Source: MADRE2 sp964397015 (GTDB taxonomy: Bacteria > Desulfobacterota > Desulfobacteria > Desulfobacterales > Desulfobacteraceae). From it: 40,545 nucleotides of DNA. The stretch is taken from assembly GCA_964397015.1 (NCBI GenBank), contig CAYNHL010000020.1, positions 1 to 40,545 of the forward strand, read 5' to 3'. Within the stretch, counting starts at the first letter, position 1. The number at the start of each line of letters is the position of its first letter. The notes beneath the pieces were generated by a model. That model had not been told where the DNA came from. It ran no database searches and worked only from the letters and a program-made list of their open reading frames with translations. Shown here piece after piece: positions 32,293-40,545 of this stretch. Made by a program: the position numbers and the translations under genes.

Positions 32293-32769
32293 CTATTGTT
32301 TTTCAACGCCGTACAACCTTTTGAACCGGTCATAAAATTTTGAGATTTTCCCTTTTTTTGTCTCTAATCCCAAATCAGTTCCTGTTGCCGAAGATGACTG
32401 TTCAATTTCCTGGCGATAGTCATAAGCTGCCTTGATGGTATCGATCAGCGTATCCATGTCAACCGGCTTTGACAGGAACTTGAATGCATTGTATTTTCCG
32501 CTCTCGAGGGCATTTTCAACACTTCCGTGCCCGGTAAGGACGATACAGGGCATGGTTGGATGCAGTTCCTTGAGCCTTTTCTGGACCTCGATACCGTCAA
32601 TGCCGGGCATCTGCAGATCGACGACAGCAACGTCAAAATGCTCACCGGCAGCCGCTGCAACACCCTCTTCCCCTGAAAAGGTCGTTTTTACGGTAAATCC
32701 GTCAAGCATCAGCCGCTTTGCCAGGTATTTCAAAAAAGTCTGTTCATCATCAATAAATAGAAGTTTCAT
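32293..32769 (-). CDS. Response regulator receiver protein
   Basis: This 158-aa protein has a receiver domain (1-120) with acidic pocket D7-D8, phospho-acceptor D51 in VVDLQMPG, T78 in VLTGHGS and K101 in LSKPVD. The last ~35 residues are a polar linker and a short basic helix (KKGKISKFYDRFKRLYG), not a recognised output domain. It is the gene immediately before mrpE (29-47 nt), so it is probably expressed with the antiporter and may control it or a kinase by protein contact. Promoter-like boxes lie 50-80 nt upstream. Confidence 0.9.
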   Translation of the reverse strand: MKLLFIDDEQTFLKYLAKRLMLDGFTVKTTFSGEEGVAAAAGEHFDVAVVDLQMPGIDGIEVQKRLKELHPTMPCIVLTGHGSVENALESGKYNAFKFLSKPVDMDTLIDTIKAAYDYRQEIEQSSSATGTDLGLETKKGKISKFYDRFKRLYGVEKQ

Positions 32770-32821
32770 ACCATAACCCTGAATAATGCATTAAAAAAGC
32801 AATGGTCCATTAAACCCGAAA

Positions 32822-32850
32822 TTCTTACCAAAGGGATTCGAACAAGTCAA
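32822..32850 (-). promoter_or_regulatory. Possible sigma-70 promoter for the receiver-mrp operon
   Basis: In the 134-nt space before the receiver gene, the minus strand has TTGACT (32845-32850, five of six consensus), a 17-nt spacer and TAAGAA (32822-32827, three of six). It would place the start of transcription about 45 nt before the receiver ATG. This is the largest gap within the signalling/antiporter block, so a promoter here is reasonable. Confidence 0.4.
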
Positions 32851-32903
32851 ACAATATCGGCAGGTATCAGAAAAAAAATGCGGGTCTGCTGCTGTTCATT
32901 TCA

Positions 32904-33785
32904 TCAGCGATCCGGTACCGGTGGAATCAGCATGCAAGGGTAGATGGACTTGTCTGCTATGGACTGGGGAATGCTGCCCATCCAACGCTCGACCAGCACA
33001 TGGCGCCTCGAAGTTCCCAGGATAATCAACGATGCCTGGTATTCCCGGGCGGCTTTTTCAATTTCACTTTCGGCATCCCCTACATATACATGAGGCTGGG
33101 CATCGATCCCTGATTTTTCAAATATGCCGCAAAGATCGTCCAGTTTGTTACGCTGTGTTTTTCTCTCATTCTGAACATCATGGGACGAAGATCCGGTCAA
33201 TTTATTTTCACTGATTACATGCATGACATGGAGCTCTTCGACCACGTTCTTCATGTCCATCAGGTATTGCTCGGCTCGCAGACTGGATTCAGACCAGGAT
33301 GTGGCCAGCAGGGGCCTTCTGAATATTTTTTCGGGAACGATATTATCCTCTGATATATGTTTGAAGACCAGGACGGGAATTTGCAGCCGCCGGGTAAGTT
33401 CGGTCACGTCCGACCTGGAATAAAGCTGCTGTAAAGGCCCCTTGTGCGACCGACCGATCACCACCAGTTCGGGCTGTTCTTTTTCAACCACTTTCAGGAT
33501 CTCGGGGACCAGTGTGCCTACCTCCATGTAGGCTCCTACCTCCAGCCCCATCTCAAACAGGTTTTCAGCCCAGTCGATAAAGCGGATATTGGCAATTTCC
33601 TTCAGCCTGATTTCCTCTTCCTTCATATACCCGCTGCCCCGGCGCATGGCTACCTTGTCCCGTTCAATGACATTCAGGAACACCACGTGTTCCAGGGATG
33701 CCTTTGTCAGGGTCAACACCGAACTCAAAGCACTGTAGCAAAGGTCTTCAAACTTGGTTACAAACAGAATTTTTTTTATTTTCAT
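32904..33785 (-). CDS. Tandem universal stress protein
   Basis: This 293-aa cytoplasmic protein has two UspA-type domains (about 1-142 and 153-291). Each shows the Usp pattern of a beta-strand start, a central helix, and a late VVIGRSHKG (domain 1) or IILGTSRRHVLVERWMGS (domain 2) segment. In the ATP-binding motif G-x2-G-x9-G-S/T, domain 2 has Arg in place of the second Gly and domain 1 lacks the final Gly-Ser, so nucleotide binding is uncertain. The ATG follows a clear AGGAG. Two-domain Usp proteins are common beside ion transporters in this phylum. Confidence 0.88.
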   Translation of the reverse strand: MKIKKILFVTKFEDLCYSALSSVLTLTKASLEHVVFLNVIERDKVAMRRGSGYMKEEEIRLKEIANIRFIDWAENLFEMGLEVGAYMEVGTLVPEILKVVEKEQPELVVIGRSHKGPLQQLYSRSDVTELTRRLQIPVLVFKHISEDNIVPEKIFRRPLLATSWSESSLRAEQYLMDMKNVVEELHVMHVISENKLTGSSSHDVQNERKTQRNKLDDLCGIFEKSGIDAQPHVYVGDAESEIEKAAREYQASLIILGTSRRHVLVERWMGSIPQSIADKSIYPCMLIPPVPDR

Positions 33786-33823
33786 ACCAGCTCCTAAGTC
33801 AATTGTATCCCGATTCCATTTTT

Positions 33824-34216
33824 TCAGCCTATTTTCTGCTTTACCGCCCGGGCCAGCTCTTCGGGCTCGACAGGTTTTTCAAGGTAGATGTCCGGTTCCG
33901 GAACTGTCCCGCCCTTGAACTCGGCAAGCACTTTTTGTGACTTGAGAAAGGACTTCAACGTAATCCCGGTCAGCATGATAACCGGAAGATGTTTATAGCG
34001 TTCATCGGTTTTCAACGTCCGGTACAGCCGGATACCGCTTCCTCTCGGCATGAGCACATCCAGTATGACAAGGTCAGGGTTATCTTTTTCAATCTTTTCC
34101 ATTCCCTCCACCCCGTCCCGGGCTGTCAAAGGTGTATACTGGTTCTCCTCCAGAACAGTTACGACAAATGTTCTGACATCTGAATCATCATCAACCACAA
34201 GCACCTTTTTATTCAT
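33824..34216 (-). CDS. Stand-alone response regulator receiver protein
   Basis: This 130-aa protein is a receiver domain only: acidic pocket D9-D10-D11, phospho-acceptor D53 in VILDVLMPRG, conserved Thr in MLTGIT, and Lys in LEKPVEP. The frame is open further upstream to 34339, but AAGGAGG sits 7 nt before the ATG at 34216, which fixes the start. Between VLMPRG and the C-terminus is an inserted segment (LKSFLKSQKVLAEFKGGTVPEPDI), longer than usual. With no output domain it probably works as a phosphorelay or protein-contact partner of the two adjacent kinases. Confidence 0.92.
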   Translation of the reverse strand: MNKKVLVVDDDSDVRTFVVTVLEENQYTPLTARDGVEGMEKIEKDNPDLVILDVLMPRGSGIRLYRTLKTDERYKHLPVIMLTGITLKSFLKSQKVLAEFKGGTVPEPDIYLEKPVEPEELARAVKQKIG

Positions 34217-34241
34217 AATACATCCTCCTTGATCATATCCA

Positions 34242-35768
34242 TCAACCTGGGTTTTCAATTTTATAGGGCAGCCGGATGGTGAAAGCCGTTCCGTTCCCAA
34301 GACTTGTGGCCACATCGATCGTTCCGCTGTGTTCTTCAATTATTTTCCTGGTCACCAGCAGTCCGAGTCCGGTTCCTTTCCCTCCCTTGCTGCTGAAAAA
34401 CGGCGAGAACAGTCTTTGTTTTGTCTTTTCATCCATACCGGATCCATTGTCCCTGACCTCGATTCCCAGTAACTGGTTTTCATCCAGAAAAGTGCGGATG
34501 TTCACCTCCCAGTCCCTGTCCCGGTTCTCGTCATCCATGCAGGCATCGATCCCGTTTGTTACAAGGTTGAGAAGCGCCCTGTGCAGGGTTTCGGGATCCA
34601 GGGTCATTTCACCGATGTCTGGATCGAGGTCAGTGGTGATCCTGATTTCATGTTCAGCCGCATAATCCTTGACAAGTGCGGCCACATCAGCCGCGATGTC
34701 GTTGGGTGAACAGGTTGAATATTCGGGTTGCCTTTCCTTTGAATAGGTCAAAAGATTCTGAACCAGGTCCGAACTTCGGTCTATATTTTTCTTGATGGTC
34801 AGCCACCCTTCTTTGAGCTTTTCCAGGTCCCCTTTTTTCAATCCGACGTCCACTACGTAGGAACCGCCTTTCAATCCAACCAGGATATTTTTGATATAGT
34901 GGGCCAGTCCGGATACTGTCTGCCCGACCGCAGCCAGGCGTTCAGACTGAACCAGTTCCTTTTCAAGCTTCTTTATCTCGGTCAGATCATGAAAGAACAC
35001 TACACTGCCCACCATTTCGCCTTTTTCATGGAGTACGCTTTTTGAAAACCGGACAGGTATCTCCCTGTCATTTATGGTAAAAACCGTTTCCTGCCATGGC
35101 GGCTTTTTGCTGTCTTTATCTCCAGTATCTGTTTCTGATTTGAACAAAGGGAGCATGTCCGGCGGACACAAGTCGTCCACCGTCAGTTTATGGAGCACTT
35201 CAGACGCTTTTCGTTCAAATATCCTGGCGGCTTCCGGATTGAACACCACAATCTTCCAGTTGTTGTCAAAGGCCACGATGCCGTCATTTGAGCTTCTGAT
35301 GAGCAGTTTTTGAAAATTTGCCCGCCTGCGGATCACCTCGGTAGCCATTTTTACCTTTTCTTCCAGGTCTTGAGTATATTCCGCCAGCTTTTCACGGATT
35401 TCAATTTTTTCTTCGGCCCGGGACAGCGCAACGGCCAGCGCCTCGTCCCTGACCGGTTTGTTTATGAAATCAGAAGCCCCGTATTGAAGTGCCGTGATGG
35501 TGGAATCGATATCCCCATGCCCGGTCACTATTATGACCTCTATATTCGTGTCATGGGCCTTAATTTCCTTTAACAGCTCGAGGCCGTCCATCTGCGGCAT
35601 CTTGATGTCGGTAATCACGACATCGGGAGAATGTTCCTTGACCAGGGCCAGTGCCTGTTTTCCATCGTAGGCGCTGATCGTGTCATACCCGTCACTTTTG
35701 AGGGACATGGAAAGAAGCCGCACAATCGTTTCTTCATCATCGACAATCAAAATGTTATTTACAGCCAT
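34242..35768 (-). CDS. Receiver-PAS-histidine kinase
   Basis: This 508-aa soluble kinase has an N-terminal receiver (about 4-120; D54 in VITDIKMPQMDG), a coiled linker (about 120-150), a PAS domain (about 150-265), a HisKA-type dimerisation region with H290 in GLAHYIKNIL, and a HATPase domain (NLVTNGIDAC, DNGSGMD, GKGTGLGL). The receiver in front of the kinase suggests it is phosphorylated by another kinase, perhaps the one encoded 9 nt upstream, and then acts on the receiver encoded downstream. The start ATG follows GAGGAAA. Confidence 0.93.
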   Translation of the reverse strand: MAVNNILIVDDEETIVRLLSMSLKSDGYDTISAYDGKQALALVKEHSPDVVITDIKMPQMDGLELLKEIKAHDTNIEVIIVTGHGDIDSTITALQYGASDFINKPVRDEALAVALSRAEEKIEIREKLAEYTQDLEEKVKMATEVIRRRANFQKLLIRSSNDGIVAFDNNWKIVVFNPEAARIFERKASEVLHKLTVDDLCPPDMLPLFKSETDTGDKDSKKPPWQETVFTINDREIPVRFSKSVLHEKGEMVGSVVFFHDLTEIKKLEKELVQSERLAAVGQTVSGLAHYIKNILVGLKGGSYVVDVGLKKGDLEKLKEGWLTIKKNIDRSSDLVQNLLTYSKERQPEYSTCSPNDIAADVAALVKDYAAEHEIRITTDLDPDIGEMTLDPETLHRALLNLVTNGIDACMDDENRDRDWEVNIRTFLDENQLLGIEVRDNGSGMDEKTKQRLFSPFFSSKGGKGTGLGLLVTRKIIEEHSGTIDVATSLGNGTAFTIRLPYKIENPG

Positions 35769-35777
35769 ATCATTTCC

Positions 35778-37874
35778 TCATTCAGCGGCCGGAAAGGTTA
35801 AAATGAAGGTCGTACCCTCACCCGGACTGCTTTTAACATCAATGGATCCGTTGTGATCCTGGACTATTCCAAAACTGATGCTGATACCAAGGCCGGTCCC
35901 TTTTCCGGTTTCCTTGGTGGTGAAAAACGGTTCGAATATTTTTTCCTGAATTTCCTGTGTCATGCCGATGCCCGTATCGACAACCTTGACCACCACCTGG
36001 CCGTCACTTGCAAAGGACTCTATGATCAACCTCTTTTCCACGGGTTTGCCGTCATCATCTTTTGTTTTTTCGTCCATGGCGTCAATGGCATTGGTCACCA
36101 GGTTGATGAACACCTGTTCCAGGCGGTTATGCTCACCCAGGATGTCCGGTATCTGCGGGTCCAGCCTGAGCTCGGCGGTAATCTGGTGCACAGACAGCTG
36201 GTGGCCGAGCACTTTGAACACGTCGTTTATGGGATCGTTTATTTTCAATTTTTTCAGGTTTCTTTCCGACTGGCGTGCAAAGTCACGCACATGCTTGATC
36301 ACTCCGGCCGCCCTGGCAACATTGGCAGTAATATCCTTGACAATGGACAAAAGCTCATCATCGGGAATCTTCACTCCCTTGCTGATCATTTTCTGGATCA
36401 GGTCTGCACAGATCTGGATAACATTCAAGGGCTGGTTGATTTCATGGGCCATGCCAGCGGCCATGGTTCCAAGGGTCGCAAGCTTGCCGGCCTGGATCAA
36501 CTGGGTTTCCTTTTCAACACTTTCGGTGATATCTGTTACTGATGCAATCAGAACATCACGCTGGATATAGTTGGCATGGCAGACCTTGAGATTCACAAAA
36601 AAAGGCCGGTTGCCTTTTTTTAAATGTTTTTTTTTGGTGAATAGCAATGACTTCTGGTCGGACAATGACTGCAGCCGATCCACCATAGTGGTATCGGTTT
36701 TCTCACAAATATCAAAGAATGAGTTGCCCAGAAGTTCGTGTTTCGTATATCCGTAATCGATTTCCACGCGGTGATTTATATCCAGTATTTCCAGGGTCTG
36801 CCGGTCAATGATAAAAATAGGGTTGGGATTGTTATTGAACAGGGTTTTGTATTTTTGCTCTGATTTTTTGTATTTTTCGTACAGGATCGACAACTCATGG
36901 TCCTGTTGTTCGAGTTCCTCCTGTGCTTTTTTATCATCGGTTTTGTCTTTCAGGGTTTCAATGGCTCCTATAACGGTCCCGTCTTCCGACTTGATAGGTG
37001 CTGCCGTAAAATAGATCCACTTGCCCTCCTTTCCCAGGTGGGGGAAGAACTCTTCGGCCTCATAGGCTTCCTTGATAAGGGTCGACTTTCTCCATGCATT
37101 ACCGTAATAACCTTGAATTTCTTCCTCAGTCATCTGGTTGACGATGACATCGGCCATGGTCGGACGCTTGGCCGACCTGAAAGGCAGCCAGTGCCGATCG
37201 GTTCCCACGATCTCATAGGCTTTATACCCGGTCAGATCCTCGAGAGCCCTGTTCCAGTGGGTGACGATATGGTCCCTGTTTATTATGAACGTCGGAATCA
37301 GGCTCCCGTGGATAATCTGGGACAGTTCCTTCTCGATTTCAATCAGGTCTTCCCTGTCGCTGAAAAGATTCCGGATGCGGGCTTCGGAAATTTCATCCAG
37401 CCGCTGGGAAAACTGTTCGAAAATGGTCTCGAGGCCGATATCATCATGCTTGTTTTCCCTGATTCTGCCCAGGTACACGCATTTTTCCTTTTCAACCTGC
37501 ATGCAGCTTAAAAACTGCATGGCTTCGGTATTGTCAAGCTCGACAATTCGGGGGCCCGACGACCCCATCGAAGAGATTAACCCGGACAGTTTTTCATCCT
37601 TTGCAAGCTTGATTACAAGATCTATATCATTGCGCGCAAGAACACTTTCATAATCATCCGTAGTCTCTATCCCCAGATCTTTTGCAGCGATTATACCGGG
37701 AACCCTGTGAAACGTATCCGCCACCACGGCAATTTTACAGTCAAGGCTTTTCATATCTTCACTGGTCAGGGTTTCGAGAATGTCCCGGCACGGATGACTG
37801 CCGCCCAGGATGGCTATGGTGGTACCCTTGAGGCTGAAATTAATTTTTTTACCGCTTTGTTCTTGAACTGCCAT
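35778..37874 (-). CDS. Histidine kinase with N-terminal Rossmann-like domain and two PAS domains
   Basis: This 698-aa kinase has no membrane helix. Residues about 15-125 resemble a Rossmann nucleotide-binding fold: TIAILGGSHPC starts with a beta strand and Gly-rich turn, and AAKDLGIETTDDYESVLA followed by DIDLVI matches the pattern of Gfo/Idh/MocA-type NAD(P) domains. A helical linker, PAS1 (about 185-310), a coiled coil, PAS2 (about 340-450), HisKA with H477 in MAHEINQPLNVIQ, and HATPase (NLVTNAIDAM, DTGIGM, GTGLGI) follow. The start has GGAGG 4 nt before the ATG. It lies 17 nt after the antiporter and 9 nt before the next kinase. Ligand unknown; binding of NAD(H) or another dinucleotide is a guess. 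Confidence 0.9.
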   Translation of the reverse strand: MAVQEQSGKKINFSLKGTTIAILGGSHPCRDILETLTSEDMKSLDCKIAVVADTFHRVPGIIAAKDLGIETTDDYESVLARNDIDLVIKLAKDEKLSGLISSMGSSGPRIVELDNTEAMQFLSCMQVEKEKCVYLGRIRENKHDDIGLETIFEQFSQRLDEISEARIRNLFSDREDLIEIEKELSQIIHGSLIPTFIINRDHIVTHWNRALEDLTGYKAYEIVGTDRHWLPFRSAKRPTMADVIVNQMTEEEIQGYYGNAWRKSTLIKEAYEAEEFFPHLGKEGKWIYFTAAPIKSEDGTVIGAIETLKDKTDDKKAQEELEQQDHELSILYEKYKKSEQKYKTLFNNNPNPIFIIDRQTLEILDINHRVEIDYGYTKHELLGNSFFDICEKTDTTMVDRLQSLSDQKSLLFTKKKHLKKGNRPFFVNLKVCHANYIQRDVLIASVTDITESVEKETQLIQAGKLATLGTMAAGMAHEINQPLNVIQICADLIQKMISKGVKIPDDELLSIVKDITANVARAAGVIKHVRDFARQSERNLKKLKINDPINDVFKVLGHQLSVHQITAELRLDPQIPDILGEHNRLEQVFINLVTNAIDAMDEKTKDDDGKPVEKRLIIESFASDGQVVVKVVDTGIGMTQEIQEKIFEPFFTTKETGKGTGLGISISFGIVQDHNGSIDVKSSPGEGTTFILTFPAAE

Positions 37875-37891
37875 TTATCCTCCAGGGTATG

Positions 37892-39331
37892 TTAAAAGAA
37901 AACCAGGCTGACCACCACAAAGGTTGGTACCAGGAATATCAGGGAAAATTTGAGTATATACCCGAAAAAAGTCGGCATAGGCGTTCCGGCTTCCACGGCA
38001 ATGGACCGAACCATGAAATTCGGGGCATTGCCGATATAGCTGAATGCACCGAAGAAAACCGCCCCGGTGGATATGGCTTCAAGGTAAATTGCGCTTTCGG
38101 TCATTAAAAGCGGAACGGCTTCAGGCTCCGTCATACCTGAATAAAAACTGCCCAGAGCGGTGTTGAAAAAAGTCAGGTATGTCGGGGCATTGTCCAGGAA
38201 TGCGGACAGAATCCCGGTAATCCAGAAATAATGATACGGTTCCTTGACAGCGGCTATGATAAAGGCAAGGTCCCCCTTTTCTCCGGCTTTGAGCAAAAGC
38301 AGGGCCGGGATCATGGTGATGAAAATACCGATAAACAAATAGGCCACCTCGACAATGGGAAACCAGGTAAAATCATTTTCCTCCCTGAGCGTTCTCGGAG
38401 TTGCCAGCAAAGACAGCAGCCCCATTAAAATTAGGGTACCATCCCGGACCCAATCCATGACAGCCCTGTGGATCCCGAGGGTGCTCACTTCACCCCAGTC
38501 CAGGATTCCGCTCATCAAAACAGCCCCGACAACACCGCCCAGGAAAATGAAATTATAGGTTCCCACGAGCCGCAGCGGCTGTTTTTCACCGTCATCAGGC
38601 ACTACGGGGTCCTCTTTTCTGTAATTCCAGGTATCCAGGATAAAATAGATAAGCAGCAGGATACCAGAACTCAGCAGCATATGGGGCAGTATATTGAAGG
38701 TCCAGAAAAAGGAGACACCGTGAAGAAATCCAAGGAACAGCGGGGGGTCGCCCAGAGGAGTCAAAGAGCCGCCGATATTGGCGACCAGGAAAATAAAAAA
38801 CACCACCATGAAAGTCCTGTTTCTCCTGTGGGCATTGGCCCGCAGAAATGGCCTGATCATAAGCATGGCCGCCCCGGTGGTTCCCATCCAGGATGCAAGG
38901 ATCGCACCGATCAGTATCATGACGGTGTTTACCGCAGGGGTTCCTCTCAGGGACCCTTTCAGGAGTATTCCCCCTGAAATTGTATACAGGGACCACAGCA
39001 GGATGATAAAAGGAACATAGTCAGCCAGGATAATGTGAAGGATCTGGTAGACAGCCTCGCCCCTGTAGAAATAAAGAAAGGGCAGCGCCAGGGAGGCGGC
39101 CCAGAAGGCGGACACCTTGCCGAAATTATGGTGCCAGAACCTGTCTGCAATCAAGGGCAGGAATGCAATGGACAGCAGCATCATGGCAAAAGGAATACAG
39201 CTCCAGATGGGAAGGGTTTCTCCTAAGTTGGCATGTCCACCTTGATCCCCGGCAAATGAATACGGGCCTAAAACAGGAAATACAACCAAAAGTATCGCGG
39301 CAATTAAAATGATATACTTTCCCGGTTTCAT
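37892..39331 (-). CDS. CitMHS/NhaD-type sodium:proton antiporter
   Basis: This 479-aa membrane protein has about 12-13 helices and an N-terminal hydrophobic segment (6-26). Family motifs of the ion-transporter superfamily are seen twice: GGSLTPLGDPPLFLGFLHGV in the first half, and LDNAPTYLTFFNTALG then FSYIGNAPNFMVRSIA in the second half. These GDPP and DNAPTY motifs are typical of putative Na+/H+ antiporters annotated as CitMHS/UIT-type. Substrate cannot be proved; sodium export fits the gene context. A strong AGGAGG lies 11 nt before the ATG. It is the first gene of the signalling block. Confidence 0.9.
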   Translation of the reverse strand: MKPGKYIILIAAILLVVFPVLGPYSFAGDQGGHANLGETLPIWSCIPFAMMLLSIAFLPLIADRFWHHNFGKVSAFWAASLALPFLYFYRGEAVYQILHIILADYVPFIILLWSLYTISGGILLKGSLRGTPAVNTVMILIGAILASWMGTTGAAMLMIRPFLRANAHRRNRTFMVVFFIFLVANIGGSLTPLGDPPLFLGFLHGVSFFWTFNILPHMLLSSGILLLIYFILDTWNYRKEDPVVPDDGEKQPLRLVGTYNFIFLGGVVGAVLMSGILDWGEVSTLGIHRAVMDWVRDGTLILMGLLSLLATPRTLREENDFTWFPIVEVAYLFIGIFITMIPALLLLKAGEKGDLAFIIAAVKEPYHYFWITGILSAFLDNAPTYLTFFNTALGSFYSGMTEPEAVPLLMTESAIYLEAISTGAVFFGAFSYIGNAPNFMVRSIAVEAGTPMPTFFGYILKFSLIFLVPTFVVVSLVFF

Positions 39332-39474
39332 TGGGTCTGTCCCCTCCTTTGCATAACTGTTTTTATGGGCCCGGCATACCTGACAACTTCTTTTTATCCA
39401 TGCACTTTTGAAAAATCATGTATTCAACCATTCACGTCATATGGTCCAGCCATCCGATCCCGCATCTCCTGGGC

Positions 39475-40530
39475 TCACAATCCGGGATTGCGGCCTGCCA
39501 TCAGAAAATCCAGCATTCCGTCAATACCGCCGATGGGACTTGACACAACCACGATCACCCTGCAGTTTTTCAAAATCCTGCTCGCTGCATCCTCTTTTTT
39601 AAGCGCCTTTGCATCTTCGGCACTGATGACAAGATTTGTTTTCATGAGCCCGGCAGCTTCATTGACTTTTTTAACGACAAGTTTTCTGCGTTTACGTTCC
39701 GGTTTTTGTTCCTGTGCGGCAGCAGGCCGCGGGGAAAAGATTGCAAGCACCTGGGCCAGCAGATCCATGTCGTTTTTCCATGAAGACTTAAGCTGGTCCG
39801 CGCTCATGGTGCTGGATACATAGCGCGCCATTCCCCTTTGTTTCAAGGCTGTCTCAAATACATGGGCAGATGAATAAATCACCTGGCCTTTTTGAGTCTG
39901 GATCTTGGGAAAAACAGCGGGTTGAACCGGAGTGCGCCCGGCCAGGTGTCTTGCATCCAGAACCAGCCAGGGCAGCTGATCATCACTGTCCAATGATGCA
40001 GGAGCCTGGCGGGCTGTCTGCATCCATGGAACGGGTTCGTTTCTGTAGTGATCTATAAGCCGGGCGGTAAGCCCTTCCACGCCTTTTAAAGGGGTCATGC
40101 GGATTACTTCGTAACAGGATCTGCCCTCTCGTGTAACCTGGTTTTTCTGCTCGTATTTAAAGGTGACAAAGGCTTCCAGCCTGATCGACAGTCGTCCCTT
40201 TCCAAGGGATTTCATCACATGGACATCGTCCAGGCGCAATCCTGCCGCCAGCTTGACAATATTGGACGAAGCCATGGAACGGGCTGCTGCCAGGGCTTTT
40301 GAACGGTCAGCGTGGGCATCGATATATGCCCGGCCAAGACCGTATATCATGCCGTTGTCCCAGTCAATGCTGCCCTGCGGGTGCTGTTCTATATAAGGGG
40401 TGAACATGTCATCGGTTCCGGCAAAGACATTGACTGCAGTCCAGAAAGGAACAAGAAAAACGGCAAGACAGGCCAGAACGCCTAAAAAACTACGGCCGCA
40501 ACCGCTATAAATAGACAAGATTGTATTCAT
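39475..40530 (-). CDS. Putative secreted protein of unknown function
   Basis: This 351-aa protein has an N-terminal signal-type hydrophobic segment (about 14-36, VLACLAVFLVPFWTAVNVFAG), so it is probably periplasmic. After it comes a region (about 48-100) with the pattern IDWDNGMIYGLGRAYI...AARSMASSNIVKLA, resembling the LPP20/FlgT-N type repeat found in several lipoprotein and flagellar proteins. A second segment contains LVLDARHLAG. From residue ~262 the chain is rich in Lys/Arg/Gln with the low-complexity AAAQEQKPERKRRKLVVKK. The ATG at 40530 is preferred over a TTG at 40536. No cysteine follows the signal to mark a lipoprotein. I do not recognise a specific function. Confidence 0.68.
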   Translation of the reverse strand: MNTILSIYSGCGRSFLGVLACLAVFLVPFWTAVNVFAGTDDMFTPYIEQHPQGSIDWDNGMIYGLGRAYIDAHADRSKALAAARSMASSNIVKLAAGLRLDDVHVMKSLGKGRLSIRLEAFVTFKYEQKNQVTREGRSCYEVIRMTPLKGVEGLTARLIDHYRNEPVPWMQTARQAPASLDSDDQLPWLVLDARHLAGRTPVQPAVFPKIQTQKGQVIYSSAHVFETALKQRGMARYVSSTMSADQLKSSWKNDMDLLAQVLAIFSPRPAAAQEQKPERKRRKLVVKKVNEAAGLMKTNLVISAEDAKALKKEDAASRILKNCRVIVVVSSPIGGIDGMLDFLMAGRNPGL

Positions 40531-40545
40531 GCCCAAAAACTTACA

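Noticed and set aside
35853..36542. Plus-strand frames over the kinase genes
   Set aside because: They are shadows of the minus-strand histidine kinase; no ribosome-binding site or family match was seen.
1..40545. CRISPR arrays, tRNA genes, insertion sequences, prophage or integrase genes
   Set aside because: I saw no regularly spaced repeats, no cloverleaf-type sequence, no transposase or integrase motif and no terminal inverted repeats.

Overview
This window looks like chromosomal core and bioenergetic DNA from a sulfate-reducer-type Desulfobacterota (Desulfobacterales-like) bacterium. That assignment is an inference from gene content and style: an F1 operon carrying both b' and b subunits but no a or c, RNase Y, a U32 peptidase paralogue, many PAS-containing histidine kinases, and a mixed Mrp/Mbh-type antiporter operon. 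No single marker here proves it. One run of 10 Ns at 24001-24010 shows that the source is a draft assembly. I see no insertion sequence, prophage, CRISPR array or tRNA.

Layout. (a) 1-4864, minus strand: the extreme 5' end of a 16S rRNA gene at the left edge, its leader and a strong promoter directly behind tyrS; then, reading leftwards towards tyrS, a short glmU-like uridylyltransferase, a zapB-like coiled-coil gene, zapA, a 6S RNA gene (about 3185-3378), rny and tyrS. (b) 4867-10882, minus: terminator hairpin and the F1 part of ATP synthase, transcribed atpF'-atpF-atpH-atpA-atpG-atpD-atpC. (c) 11118-16493, minus: the rod-shape operon mreB-mreC-mreD-mrdA-rodA. (d) 16613-18642, minus: an LD-carboxypeptidase overlapping a serine beta-lactamase-fold hydrolase, a likely peptidoglycan recycling pair. 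(e) 18813-23235, the only plus-strand genes: a hybrid PAS/GAF histidine kinase overlapping a U32-family gene. (f) 23262-32769, minus: an antiporter operon in the order mrpE-F-G, mbhD-like, mbhE/mrpB fusion, mrpC, then three NuoL/M/N-type antiporter subunits interleaved with two small membrane proteins (one of 45 aa), ending in two tandem small cyclic-nucleotide-binding-domain proteins. The second of these is broken by the assembly gap. (g) 32293-39331, minus: a signalling set (two stand-alone receiver proteins, a tandem universal stress protein, a receiver-PAS-kinase and a kinase with an N-terminal Rossmann-like domain) behind a CitMHS/NhaD-type Na+/H+ antiporter. (h) 39475-40530, minus: a secreted protein of unknown function.

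How they fit together. Regions a to d are housekeeping: translation, RNA decay, division, wall synthesis and ATP synthesis. Regions f and g form one nearly uninterrupted co-directional block in which sensors and receivers sit between two kinds of cation/proton antiporter, with candidate ligand-binding proteins at the far end. The most interesting reading is a sensory-regulated sodium/proton bioenergetic module. Its antiporter gene order copies the first eight genes of archaeal membrane-bound hydrogenase (Mbh), but the hydrogenase half is replaced by two extra antiporter subunits and two small membrane proteins. That regulatory link is inferred from gene order only.
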